NCBI RefSeq assembly: GCF_039521925.1
Contig: NZ_BAAACY010000014.1
Span: 1 to 9,375 of the forward strand
Origin: Virgibacillus salarius
GTDB taxonomy: Bacteria; Bacillota; Bacilli; Bacillales; Amphibacillaceae
Direction of reading: 5' to 3'
DNA: 9,375 bases
The translations under genes and the position numbers were made by a program. Shown here piece after piece: positions 1 through 5,536 of this stretch. Within the stretch, counting starts at the first letter, position 1; the number at the start of each line of letters is the position of its first letter. The notes under the pieces are model-generated. The model made no database searches. It saw only the letters and a program-made list of their open reading frames with translations, and had not been told where the DNA came from.

Positions 1-1
1 T

Positions 2-397
2 TCCTTGCGTTGGCAAGTGGAGATACTCTTTAAAACATGGAAATCGTTATTTGAAATTGATGATGTGCAGACAATGAATACCGACCGCTTTTACTGTCAT
101 TTGTATGGAACTTTAATTCATATTCTTCTTTCTTCGATGATTGCTTTTCAGTGCCGTTACTGCCTTTACGAAAGGTATCAACTAGAAGGAAGTGAGTACA
201 AATGTATCAACCATGCGAGAAACGCAATAGTAGAGACGAAGGGGTATTCACTCTATCACCTTTCTTCTTTGAAAGCTCTCATCGATAATATTTACCAGAA
301 CATATACCGGCATGGAAGGAAAGATCATCGTTGTCAGCATAAAAGTCCTTTTGATGTCTTAAACATTGCGTATAAAGTACATTTCCGTGCCGCGTGA
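2..397 (+). CDS. IS4-family transposase, C-terminal part (runs off the left edge)
   Basis: This is the C-terminal end of a DDE transposase of the IS4 family, which cuts and pastes its own element. The reading frame is open to the window edge, so the N-terminus and the two catalytic Asp residues lie outside. The visible part starts with S-L-R-W-Q-V-E-I-L-F-K-T-W-K, which fits the IS4 signature R-(3)-E-(6)-K and carries the catalytic Glu. It is followed by the usual CHLYG-like helix and a basic C-terminal tail (NGRK-type H-G-R-K-D-H-R) ending in F-D-V-L-N-I-A-Y. The stop is TGA. It is convergent with the minus-strand floA operon. It may be an intact element or a remnant; the window cannot tell. 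The family call is secure, the exact IS is not. Confidence 0.85.
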   Translation, partial: SLRWQVEILFKTWKSLFEIDDVQTMNTDRFYCHLYGTLIHILLSSMIAFQCRYCLYERYQLEGSEYKCINHARNAIVETKGYSLYHLSSLKALIDNIYQNIYRHGRKDHRCQHKSPFDVLNIAYKVHFRAA

Positions 398-630
398 GTA
401 AAAGTGTAAAAAAGAAAACAAGTACCCATAAAAGAATACGGATTAAACTGGAAAAATATGTTTATATTTTCATTGCACCGTACTTCTTTTTTATTAGCTT
501 GACGGCTATGGGCCGTGCCCGCGGAAAGCGAAGTAATTAGTCGGAGCATTGCCAATATACATCAAACATTTCAAAATAACTACTTGGCTTAACGCAGTCA
601 TTGCACTGATTTTATACTTTCTTAACTTAC
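398..630. other. Non-coding tail of the IS4-type element and intergenic DNA
   Basis: No gene is visible here. The stretch lies between the transposase stop and the terminator of the minus-strand operon. The first part is A-rich and is probably the 3' end of the insertion sequence. The right inverted repeat cannot be placed because the left end is outside the window. A GC-richer motif at 517-546 is listed separately. Confidence 0.5.
517..546 (+). repeat. CGCGGAAAGCGAAGT-type motif, copy 1
   Basis: A GC-rich 30-base segment containing CGCGGAAAGCGAAGT and ending in TCGGAG. A related segment lies at 9111-9140 on the opposite strand and matches it without gaps at 22 of 30 positions by eye. I recall similar CGGAAAGCGAAGT...GGAG sequences scattered through Bacillaceae genomes near insertion sequences, but I cannot verify this here. 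Confidence 0.45.
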
Positions 631-672
631 AAAAAAGCCATTCACAAGCAACGTTGCTTATGAATGGCTTTG
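631..672 (-). terminator. Rho-independent terminator of the nfeD-floA operon
   Basis: Read on the minus strand, an almost perfect stem of about 18 bp (634-671, one A/C mismatch at 645/660) with the palindromic core AAGCAACGTTGCTT is followed by a short T run (complement of the A tract at 631-636). It begins six bases after the stop codon of the last operon gene. This placement and shape make it the operon's transcription end. Confidence 0.85.
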
Positions 673-677
673 GATAA

Positions 678-1205
678 TTATCGTCTTCTTCTTTCAGCAA
701 TAACATTTCGATATGGCTTTATCGCTCTCGGTTTCCCTAGAACTTCTGCCATAATAATTCCATTTACTAATCCTTTTCTCGTTAGATTATTAGAAACTTG
801 CTTCTTCAACTGCTTCTGAACTTCCGTAAGCTCATCATCTATTTGTTGAATCTGACCTCTATCAAGAGCCTTAGAATACTTTGTGATATCTAGACTTTCA
901 CTTGATTTGTCGGCTCCCATTTGATTAGCTAGTCGTTCCATCTGCTCTTTGTGCTGATCATCAACAGAAATGGTCGACACGGTAGTAGAAGCATTAGTTG
1001 AATTAGGTATCGACTGTGTTCGATTTCGGTTAGGAGTCCCACCAGAAGGAGTTGGAGTCGGCTTTGTTCGATTAGGCTGTCTATTTCCCTTCTGGTCATC
1101 CTTTTTAGAACCATCTTTTAAAACTCCTATGATCCCTGCTATTATAGCAAAAACAATAAAGAAATTACTAAAAATAGCATCAATTAGGTTGGATAGGGCA
1201 TCCAT
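678..1205 (-). CDS. Small membrane-anchored protein in the yqfB position of the nfeD-floA operon
   Basis: A 175-residue protein of unknown biochemical function, third gene after nfeD and floA. The ATG at 1205 is chosen because GGGAGGGG lies 4 bases upstream; a TTG one codon earlier (1208) is also possible. Residues about 7-28 form one hydrophobic segment (F-F-I-V-F-A-I-I-A-G-I-I-G-V-L). Then comes a charged, Asn/Pro/Thr/Ser-rich linker (about 30-80) that looks disordered. Next is a helical Gln/Glu/Lys-rich stretch (about 85-140). The basic C-terminus, G-L-V-N-G-I-I-M-A-E-V-L-G-K-P-R-A, followed by a run of arginines, looks like a conserved docking or nucleic-acid/membrane contact region. It starts 24 bases after the floA stop and is followed at once by a terminator, so it is clearly co-transcribed. 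In B. subtilis the same slot is yqfB; I assign the position, not proven homology. A role with FloA or NfeD is inferred from context. Confidence 0.8.
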   Translation of the reverse strand: MDALSNLIDAIFSNFFIVFAIIAGIIGVLKDGSKKDDQKGNRQPNRTKPTPTPSGGTPNRNRTQSIPNSTNASTTVSTISVDDQHKEQMERLANQMGADKSSESLDITKYSKALDRGQIQQIDDELTEVQKQLKKQVSNNLTRKGLVNGIIMAEVLGKPRAIKPYRNVIAERRRR

Positions 1206-1229
1206 CAAACCCCTCCCTTACTTTTAGGA

Positions 1230-2225
1230 TTATTTAGGATCATTTTCGTCATGATTATCTTTAGATAAATTACCTATAGAATCTCGCATATCTGTATCTG
1301 CATCAATGTTTTTATAGTTCATGTAGTCCATCACACCTAAGTTTCCTGAACGTAAAGCCTCAGCAAGAGCAAGTGGTACATCTGCTTCTGCTTCCACAAC
1401 TTTTGCACGCATTTCTTGAACCCGTGCAAGCATTTCTTGTTCTTGAGCAACCGCCATTGCACGACGTTCTTCGGCTTTTGCCTGTGCGATATTTTTATCC
1501 GCTTCCGCTTGATCTGTTTGTAGAATCGCTCCAATATTTTTACCGATATCAACATCTGCAATATCGATCGATAAAATTTCAAAAGCGGTACCAGCATCTA
1601 AACCACGATTTAATACATTGTGCGAAATAGAATCTGGATTTTCCAGTACTTGTGTGTGTGCTTCTGAGCTACCAATTGTACTAACCACACCTTCACCAAC
1701 ACGAGCAATAACCGTTTCCTCACCAGCACCACCGACTAGTCGATCGATATTAGCCCGCACGGTGATTCTTGCTTTTGCTTTTACTTCAATACCATCCATG
1801 GCAATACCTGCAATAAATGGTGTTTCAATAACTTTTGGATTAACACTCATTTGAACTGCTTCTAATACATCACGACCTGCTAAATCAATAGCAGCCCCTC
1901 GTTCAAATGGTAATTCGATATTTGCACGATGTGCAGCGATTAAAGCATTCACAACACGGTCTACGTTACCACCAGCTAAATAATGACTCTCCAGCTGATT
2001 TGTTTTAACATTTAATCCAGCTTTATGTGCTTTAATTAACGGATTGATAACCCGATTTGGCACAACCCTTCTAAGTCGCATCCCGACTAATTGGAAAATA
2101 CCCACTTTCACGCCCGCTGCCAGCGCACTAATCCATAGCATTACTGGAATGAATGTAAATAAAATTGCTACAGCAATTAAGATAACCGCAATAATAATTA
2201 ACGGCATTAGTTCTTGTAAATCCAT
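1230..2225 (-). CDS. floA: Flotillin-like protein FloA (SPFH family)
   Basis: A 331-residue bacterial flotillin-like protein, the same length as B. subtilis FloA (YqfA) as I recall it. FloA is a membrane scaffold that organises functional membrane microdomains and tunes membrane fluidity and signalling complexes. Residues about 8-38 form a long hydrophobic membrane anchor. The SPFH-like region follows (about 50-230), with the highly conserved stretches R-L-R-R-V-V-P-N-R-V, R-D-V-L-E-A-V-Q-M-S-V-N-P and V-K-A-K-A-R-I-T-V-R-A-N. Residues about 238-290 are rich in Glu and Ala (A-Q-A-K-A-E-E-R-R-A and similar), the coiled-coil repeat used for oligomerisation. A short acidic tail closes the protein. 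The ATG is preceded by AGGAGG at 2233-2238. The gene follows nfeD by 83 bases and precedes the yqfB-like gene by 24. It is expressed from the sigma-W promoter upstream of nfeD. Nothing looks broken. Confidence 0.97.
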   Translation of the reverse strand: MDLQELMPLIIIAVILIAVAILFTFIPVMLWISALAAGVKVGIFQLVGMRLRRVVPNRVINPLIKAHKAGLNVKTNQLESHYLAGGNVDRVVNALIAAHRANIELPFERGAAIDLAGRDVLEAVQMSVNPKVIETPFIAGIAMDGIEVKAKARITVRANIDRLVGGAGEETVIARVGEGVVSTIGSSEAHTQVLENPDSISHNVLNRGLDAGTAFEILSIDIADVDIGKNIGAILQTDQAEADKNIAQAKAEERRAMAVAQEQEMLARVQEMRAKVVEAEADVPLALAEALRSGNLGVMDYMNYKNIDADTDMRDSIGNLSKDNHDENDPK

Positions 2226-2267
2226 TATTTTTCCTCCTATAAATCATTTATTATATGCATAGAACTC

Positions 2268-2294
2268 CATTCAATATAGTTTATCAATTGAATG
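2268..2294 (-). other. Small intercistronic hairpin between nfeD and floA
   Basis: CATTCAAT and ATTGAATG form an 8-bp perfect stem around an 11-base loop in the 83-base gap. There is no T run, so it is not a terminator. It could act as an RNA processing or stability element between the two cistrons. This role is inference; the pairing is seen. Confidence 0.35.
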
Positions 2295-2308
2295 CAGTCA
2301 AACATCCA

Positions 2309-3637
2309 TTAATTAACTTTTCTCACCACGATACGTACACCTTCAACCTTAACAACCTTTACTTTTTGGTTCTCACCAATAAATCCGCCTTCTGAAACTA
2401 CATCTAGACGCTCATTTTCAAAAACAGCTGTTCCAGCTGGACGTAATGGCGTCACGGTTACACCTTCCAACCCAATTAGCTCTAATCGATTTACAGAGGA
2501 CACATATCCTTGCTCAGTAGTTGTTTGGTCTTTTAGGATAATATGCCGGAAAATACCTTTATCCATTCCCATTCTTCGAAATAAGATAACGGAAACGACT
2601 AGGGTGACTAAAAATGCAATTCCTATACTCATTGACATGTGACCAAGGTCATAGCCGGACAGAAATAATGAACCTATGATTGCGCCAATGCCAAGCAAAC
2701 CCATAATGCCACCAGGTACAAATATTTCTGCAATAATTAATACAATACCTAGTACAAGTAATATGATTGCCTCCATACCTGCTAAGCCTGCTACAATATG
2801 ACCATAGAAAAATAATACGAGCGAAACGAGTCCCATTATACCAGGAACACCAAATCCAGGGGAATATAATTCGACTACTAAACCAAGGCTAGCAACAGAT
2901 AAGAGGATTGGTATAACAACTGGATTTGTTAAAAACCTAGCTATCTCTTCAGATAAAGTAGTCTCCTTCTCAATAATCTTCGCCTCAGATAGACCTAATT
3001 CATGAAGTAATTCTACACGATCTTCAATCGTTCCTTCAGAATAACCTACTTCTAAGGCGGAAGAAGGTCCTAAAGTTAAAAATTCACCCTCTCCTGCATC
3101 TAATTCTGGCAAATCAATGCTTTTATCCGCCATAGCTGCTGCGTATAATGGGTCTCTTCCTTTTGATTCTGCAGCACTTTTCATAGCAGCAATCCAAGCT
3201 GATTGTGCTTTTTGATCAGCTGCATTACCATCGGAGGTGATTACACCACTTGCTCCCATTGTAGCCTGGGGCTTCATATAAATAGAATCCGTATTTAAAG
3301 CGATATAAGAACCTGCAGAATAAGCTTGATTCACAACATAAGATGTTGTTGGAATATCTAAATTTTGAAGAAGCTTTGCAATTTGACCTGCGGAATCGAC
3401 TCTACCACCTGGAGTATCAATTTCAAATATAATATGATCTGCTCCCTCTTCCCTTGCCTCTTCTGTTGCACGAGTGAGAAATGCTTCAAGTCCTCGTTCC
3501 ACTTCTTTTTCAATAGGTATGACATACACCAATTTACCTTCACCTTTGTCAGCAGCACCTACAGGTACTTGATGGAAAAGTGGAAAGAAAAAAGCGATAA
3601 AGAAAACTAAATATGTAAATACTTTCCTAGTAGGCAA
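2309..3637 (-). CDS. yqeZ: NfeD-family membrane-bound ClpP-class serine protease (YqeZ type)
   Basis: A 442-residue long-form NfeD protein, partner gene of flotillins/stomatins. The order of parts is clear. A signal sequence covers residues 1 to about 28. A ClpP-class protease domain follows (about 35-225) with D-T-P-G-G-R-V at 74-80. Ser107 in A-Y-S-A-G-S is the likely nucleophile and Lys143 in D-Q-K-A-Q-S-A-W the likely base, by alignment from memory with the Ser97/Lys138 dyad of the Pyrococcus protein PH1510. Four or five membrane segments lie at about 238-355, and a soluble C-terminal OB-fold domain at about 370-440. The archaeal relative cleaves the C-terminus of its stomatin partner; whether this enzyme cleaves FloA is not known. 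The start is TTG: the only in-frame start well spaced from the strong Shine-Dalgarno AAGGAGGTGA at 3644-3653. First gene of the operon with floA and the yqfB-position gene. Confidence 0.93.
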   Translation of the reverse strand: MPTRKVFTYLVFFIAFFFPLFHQVPVGAADKGEGKLVYVIPIEKEVERGLEAFLTRATEEAREEGADHIIFEIDTPGGRVDSAGQIAKLLQNLDIPTTSYVVNQAYSAGSYIALNTDSIYMKPQATMGASGVITSDGNAADQKAQSAWIAAMKSAAESKGRDPLYAAAMADKSIDLPELDAGEGEFLTLGPSSALEVGYSEGTIEDRVELLHELGLSEAKIIEKETTLSEEIARFLTNPVVIPILLSVASLGLVVELYSPGFGVPGIMGLVSLVLFFYGHIVAGLAGMEAIILLVLGIVLIIAEIFVPGGIMGLLGIGAIIGSLFLSGYDLGHMSMSIGIAFLVTLVVSVILFRRMGMDKGIFRHIILKDQTTTEQGYVSSVNRLELIGLEGVTVTPLRPAGTAVFENERLDVVSEGGFIGENQKVKVVKVEGVRIVVRKVN

Positions 3638-3643
3638 CCACGA

Positions 3644-3653
3644 TCACCTCCTT
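3644..3653 (-). promoter_or_regulatory. Strong ribosome binding site that fixes the TTG start of the nfeD gene
   Basis: AAGGAGGTGA matches the end of 16S rRNA over its whole length and ends six bases before the TTG codon at 3637. The nearby GTG at 3641 runs into a TAG after four codons, so it cannot be the start. The excellent site probably compensates for the weak start codon. Confidence 0.85.
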
Positions 3654-3671
3654 ATTATGTATAGTTATATA

Positions 3672-3697
3672 TACGAATCATACCTTAATTAGTTTCA
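3672..3697 (-). promoter_or_regulatory. Sigma-W-type promoter of the nfeD-floA operon
   Basis: Read on the minus strand, TGAAAC (3697-3692) is separated by exactly 16 bases from CGTA (3675-3672). This equals the consensus known for the ECF sigma factor W in Bacillus. Transcription would start near 3664, leaving a short leader before the ribosome binding site. In B. subtilis the yqeZ-yqfA-yqfB operon is a member of the sigma-W regulon, induced by cell-envelope stress and antimicrobial peptides such as sublancin, so sequence and context agree. Confidence 0.88.
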
Positions 3698-3699
3698 TT

Positions 3700-4121
3700 T
3701 TTTACGGATTAACTAAATAGTACCATAAAGTGATCTGTTAATGATACTTTAAATATAGCATGAAATAAACAAAGTCATCATCATGAGATATTACAATAAA
3801 CAGTTCGGAAATTATAGGATGTATATCTGCCTAGCATACTTTCAGTTTGTCCTACAATACGACAGATAACGGAACCACTAAACTGAATGCAAAACTATTA
3901 CTCTTCGGTTAGCATATAGTTTACATATATGTATTGTCGTTTAAAGTGAAACTTCAATTATTGTAGTTTAGTTTATCCCCAATGATTGATAGTACCACAA
4001 GGGAATGACCTTAAGTACTTTGAACGAATCGGACATTTACTGGTAGTTGATCCCCACTACCAATATTGGTTACCCTTTATCGCTTAAAGTGGCGGTCTTA
4101 TTGCCAGTTATATGCGGGATA
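3700..4121. other. Non-coding stretch with several hairpins between the intron and the nfeD promoter
   Basis: No convincing gene on either strand. Visible structure: an inverted repeat TTCAGTTT / AAACTGAA at 3841-3848 and 3880-3887; a palindrome ACATATATGT at 3923-3932; a two-part stem at 3991-4019 (AGTAC/GTACT and AAGG/CCTT); a 7-bp stem at 4041-4062 (TGGTAGT/ACTACCA, loop of eight); and a 12-base palindrome ACCAATATTGGT at 4059-4070 that competes with it. The part next to the intron (about 3985-4110) is the intron's 3' exon. It resembles structured right-end or guide-RNA-type sequence of IS605-like elements, but no tnpB is present. This assignment is a guess. Confidence 0.4.
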
Positions 4122-4196
4122 ATCGAGTAGAGGGAGAAGCTAAGAGCTTCTCGCCCCTCTCACACCACTAGTACATACGGTTCCGTATACGGCGAT
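4122..4196 (-). ncRNA. Intron catalytic domain V and branch-point domain VI
   Basis: Domain V (4164-4196) folds as a stem capped by a GAAC loop (CGTATACG-GAAC-CGTATG). The CGC catalytic triad is present in ATCGCCGTA. The lower 3' strand reads TACTAGTGGT, where the Oceanobacillus iheyensis intron, as I remember it, has UACGGUGGU. This adds one base and a C/A mismatch beside the triad. Domain VI (4122-4163) pairs GAGAAGC with GCTTCTC and leaves the A at 4128 unpaired in CTACTC as the expected branch point, seven bases before the 3' end. Confidence 0.8.
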
Positions 4197-4771
4197 TCAA
4201 TTTACATCTCTGTGTGTACTTTTAGATAACGGTCTAAAGCAAAGGGAATACCTCTTTGCCTCCTTTCCTTTCACGTGACGAAGAACACTTCTCTTTTGAT
4301 TATCCTCTGAGATACGCTCATACTTTTATCATTAATACATCCAGAAGTCTATCCTTCGTGCATTCATGGCGTAGAAACACTATAAATTGTTCAGCCCTTC
4401 ATGATTTTTTTTCATCACTACTATGGCGTCGGCTGACTTCTCACGATAAACCTTTTTCGACCAGCTTTCTTTTTAGAGGACTCCTCAGCTGTCCGTGAGA
4501 CCTCTCAGGGTAAGGACAACTATCTTTCCTCTTTTACTCGTCTGATTTACTCTATAGGGTTACGCACATCTTTTGGACTTTGGCTTGTTTGGGAGCCTTG
4601 TCCGCCTACAGAGCCTTGGTATCAGATTTCTGTTCGTCGAGCCAAGATTTTGATACACGCTTCCTTCAGCCTTTACCTCACGATAAACACCTTGCGCTTC
4701 TCTAGTGGTTGGTTGATGTGTACCCCCACAGTGGACTTTCACCACCTAGATAGTCGCCATGCCTGGCGCAC
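4122..4771 (-). mobile_element. Group II intron, class C type, lacking a reverse transcriptase gene
   Basis: On the minus strand the element begins at 4771 with GTGCGCCAGGCATGG, the 5' end form of group II introns (GUGYG), and continues with typical domain I sequence such as GGTGGTGAAAGTCCACTGTG, CTGAAGGAAGCG and ACAAAGTCC-like blocks (here CAAAGTCCA). Domain III-like sequence (GAGAAGTCAGC...CATAGTAGTG) lies around 4400-4450. Domain V is at 4164-4196 and domain VI ends in CTACTCGAT at 4122, the AY 3' end. Total length is about 650 nt, against roughly 1.8-1.9 kb for introns of this class with their reverse transcriptase. No YADD motif or long reading frame exists in domain IV (about 4205-4390). 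Two small open frames here (4256-4498 plus, 4560-4745 minus) are translated ribozyme, not genes. The insertion site, 11 bases after a GC-rich hairpin (4783-4801), is what class C introns choose. Mobility would need a reverse transcriptase supplied in trans. Confidence 0.85.
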
Positions 4772-4782
4772 CAAATAACTAT

Positions 4783-4801
4783 CCGCCCGTAAAACGGGCG
4801 G
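4783..4801 (-). repeat. Right-end hairpin of the IS200 element and intron target
   Basis: CCGCCCGT and ACGGGCGG form a perfect 8-bp stem with an AAA/TTT loop. It is the last hairpin before the presumed right end. It is terminator-like in shape, which explains why a class C intron inserted eleven bases downstream. Confidence 0.7.
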
Positions 4802-4811
4802 TTTTAGTTTC

Positions 4812-4855
4812 GCCCTATAAGGGCACTTTACCAACGAGACCCCTAAAGGGGCTTC
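4812..4855 (-). repeat. Two further subterminal hairpins after tnpA
   Basis: GCCCT/AGGGC at 4812-4824 (5 bp, 3-base loop) and CCCC/GGGG at 4840-4851, extended outward to 4836-4855 by further pairs around one mismatch. Together with 4783-4801 they make a row of three stems behind the tnpA stop. They may help end transcription or be recognised by the transposase. Confidence 0.5.
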
Positions 4856-4882
4856 TGAATTGACCGTCAACCGTTTATCTTC

Positions 4883-5338
4883 CTACCTATTTTTAAATGG
4901 ATCGACGTATTCACGTTTACTCATGTTGTCTCGTAGTCTATCCTCCGATTCTTGTTCACGAATGTATTTTGCCACAGTTTTTTGATTGGGCCCTACTGTA
5001 CTGACATAGTAACCTTTAGCCCAAAATGTGCGGTTTCCATGATTGTATTTTAAGTTGGCATGTCTATCATGGATCATTAAAGAGCTTTTACCTTTTAAGT
5101 AGCCCATAAAGTAAGACACTAACATTTTTGGTGGTATTTTAACCAGCATATGGATGTGGTCAGTCATGGCATGAGCCTCAATAATTTCTACATCTTTCAT
5201 CTCACATAAACGTCTTAAGATCACCCCGATGTCTCTTCTGAACTTGCCATAAATTTCTTTCCTTCTGTACTTGGGTATAAAGACTACATGATACTTACAA
5301 TTCCATCGGGTGTGTGATAAACTATTGTCACTCGACAT
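4883..5338 (-). CDS. tnpA: IS200-type HUH/Y1 transposase TnpA
   Basis: A full-length 151-residue single-strand transposase. It cuts and rejoins one strand at the element's ends through a 5'-phosphotyrosine link. The N-terminus S-H-T-R-W-N-C-K-Y-H-V-V-F-I-P-K-Y-R is the family hallmark. The metal-binding HUH motif is His61-Ile-His63 in D-H-I-H-M-L. The conserved F-W-A-K-G-Y-Y-V-S-T-V-G lies at 105-116. The catalytic Tyr is Tyr125 with Gln129 in K-Y-I-R-E-Q-E. The length and all key residues indicate an enzyme that may still be active. The ATG at 5338 is preceded by GAAAGGAGAT (5345-5354), but that site lies inside a long hairpin that would hide it in read-through transcripts. No tnpB accompanies it. 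Confidence 0.95.
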   Translation of the reverse strand: MSSDNSLSHTRWNCKYHVVFIPKYRRKEIYGKFRRDIGVILRRLCEMKDVEIIEAHAMTDHIHMLVKIPPKMLVSYFMGYLKGKSSLMIHDRHANLKYNHGNRTFWAKGYYVSTVGPNQKTVAKYIREQESEDRLRDNMSKREYVDPFKNR

Positions 5339-5344
5339 GAGTAG

Positions 5345-5403
5345 ATCTCCTTTCTATATATAGAGTCGGTTTGACGGCCAACTCTATTATATCGAAAGGA
5401 GAT
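5345..5403 (-). promoter_or_regulatory. Hairpin sequestering the tnpA ribosome binding site
   Basis: ATCTCCTTTC (5345-5354) pairs perfectly with GAAAGGAGAT (5394-5403). The stem continues with an ATATA/TATAT block and TAGAGT/ACTCTA around small mismatches, closing on a loop near 5370-5377. The minus-strand transcript would bury the tnpA Shine-Dalgarno in this stem. In IS200 such a structure is known to block translation from outside transcription; here that role is inferred from the same layout. Confidence 0.8.
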
Positions 5404-5436
5404 TTTTCTGTTACAACTCTACAAGTTTAATTCTCA

Positions 5437-5453
5437 CACAGGCAGAGCCTGTG
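5437..5453 (-). repeat. Left-end hairpin of the IS200 element
   Basis: CACAGGC and GCCTGTG form a perfect 7-bp stem with a three-base loop, about 100 bases upstream of tnpA. A subterminal stem of this kind is what TnpA binds at the left end in IS200/IS605 elements. Confidence 0.65.
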
Positions 5454-5471
5454 GTTTAAAAAACATCAATT

Positions 5472-5536
5472 AAAAAACTCCCCTCAAAGTAAAGCAGATT
5501 ATTTATTTTCTTAATCTGGTTATTACTTCAAGGGGA
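5472..5536 (-). terminator. Rho-independent terminator of the yqgS-type gene
   Basis: Minus-strand stem TCCCCT/AGGGGA (5531-5536 with 5479-5484), continued by a six-base AAGTAA/TTACTT stem and an inner 7-bp stem around CAGATTA/TAATCTG, then six T residues (complement of 5472-5477). It lies about 70 bases after the stop codon. The IS200 left end begins just past it. Confidence 0.88.

Larger units (their letters stand above)
4773..5460 (-). mobile_element. IS200-type insertion sequence (IS200/IS605 family, tnpA only)
   Basis: A compact element of about 690 bp containing only tnpA, the size expected for IS200. The left end (high coordinates) carries a subterminal hairpin at 5437-5453, followed inward by the long hairpin at 5345-5403. 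The right end carries three small hairpins after the tnpA stop, the last at 4783-4801. Elements of this family move as single strands and make no target duplication, so exact borders cannot be read off; the limits given are approximate. The left end abuts the T-rich tail of the yqgS terminator. The right end is directly followed by the group II intron. Confidence 0.8.

Noticed and set aside
970..1227. 85-residue plus-strand open frame
   Set aside because: Antisense shadow of the yqfB-position gene, without a ribosome binding site.
3985..4110. Leftover tnpB coding sequence
   Set aside because: No frame shows TnpB RuvC or zinc-finger motifs; only non-coding structure is visible.
4256..4498. 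80-residue plus-strand open frame
   Set aside because: It is antisense to intron domains II-IV, has no ribosome binding site and no recognisable motif.
4560..4745. 61-residue minus-strand open frame
   Set aside because: It lies wholly within domain I of the group II intron; the nucleotide sequence is conserved ribozyme, not protein coding.
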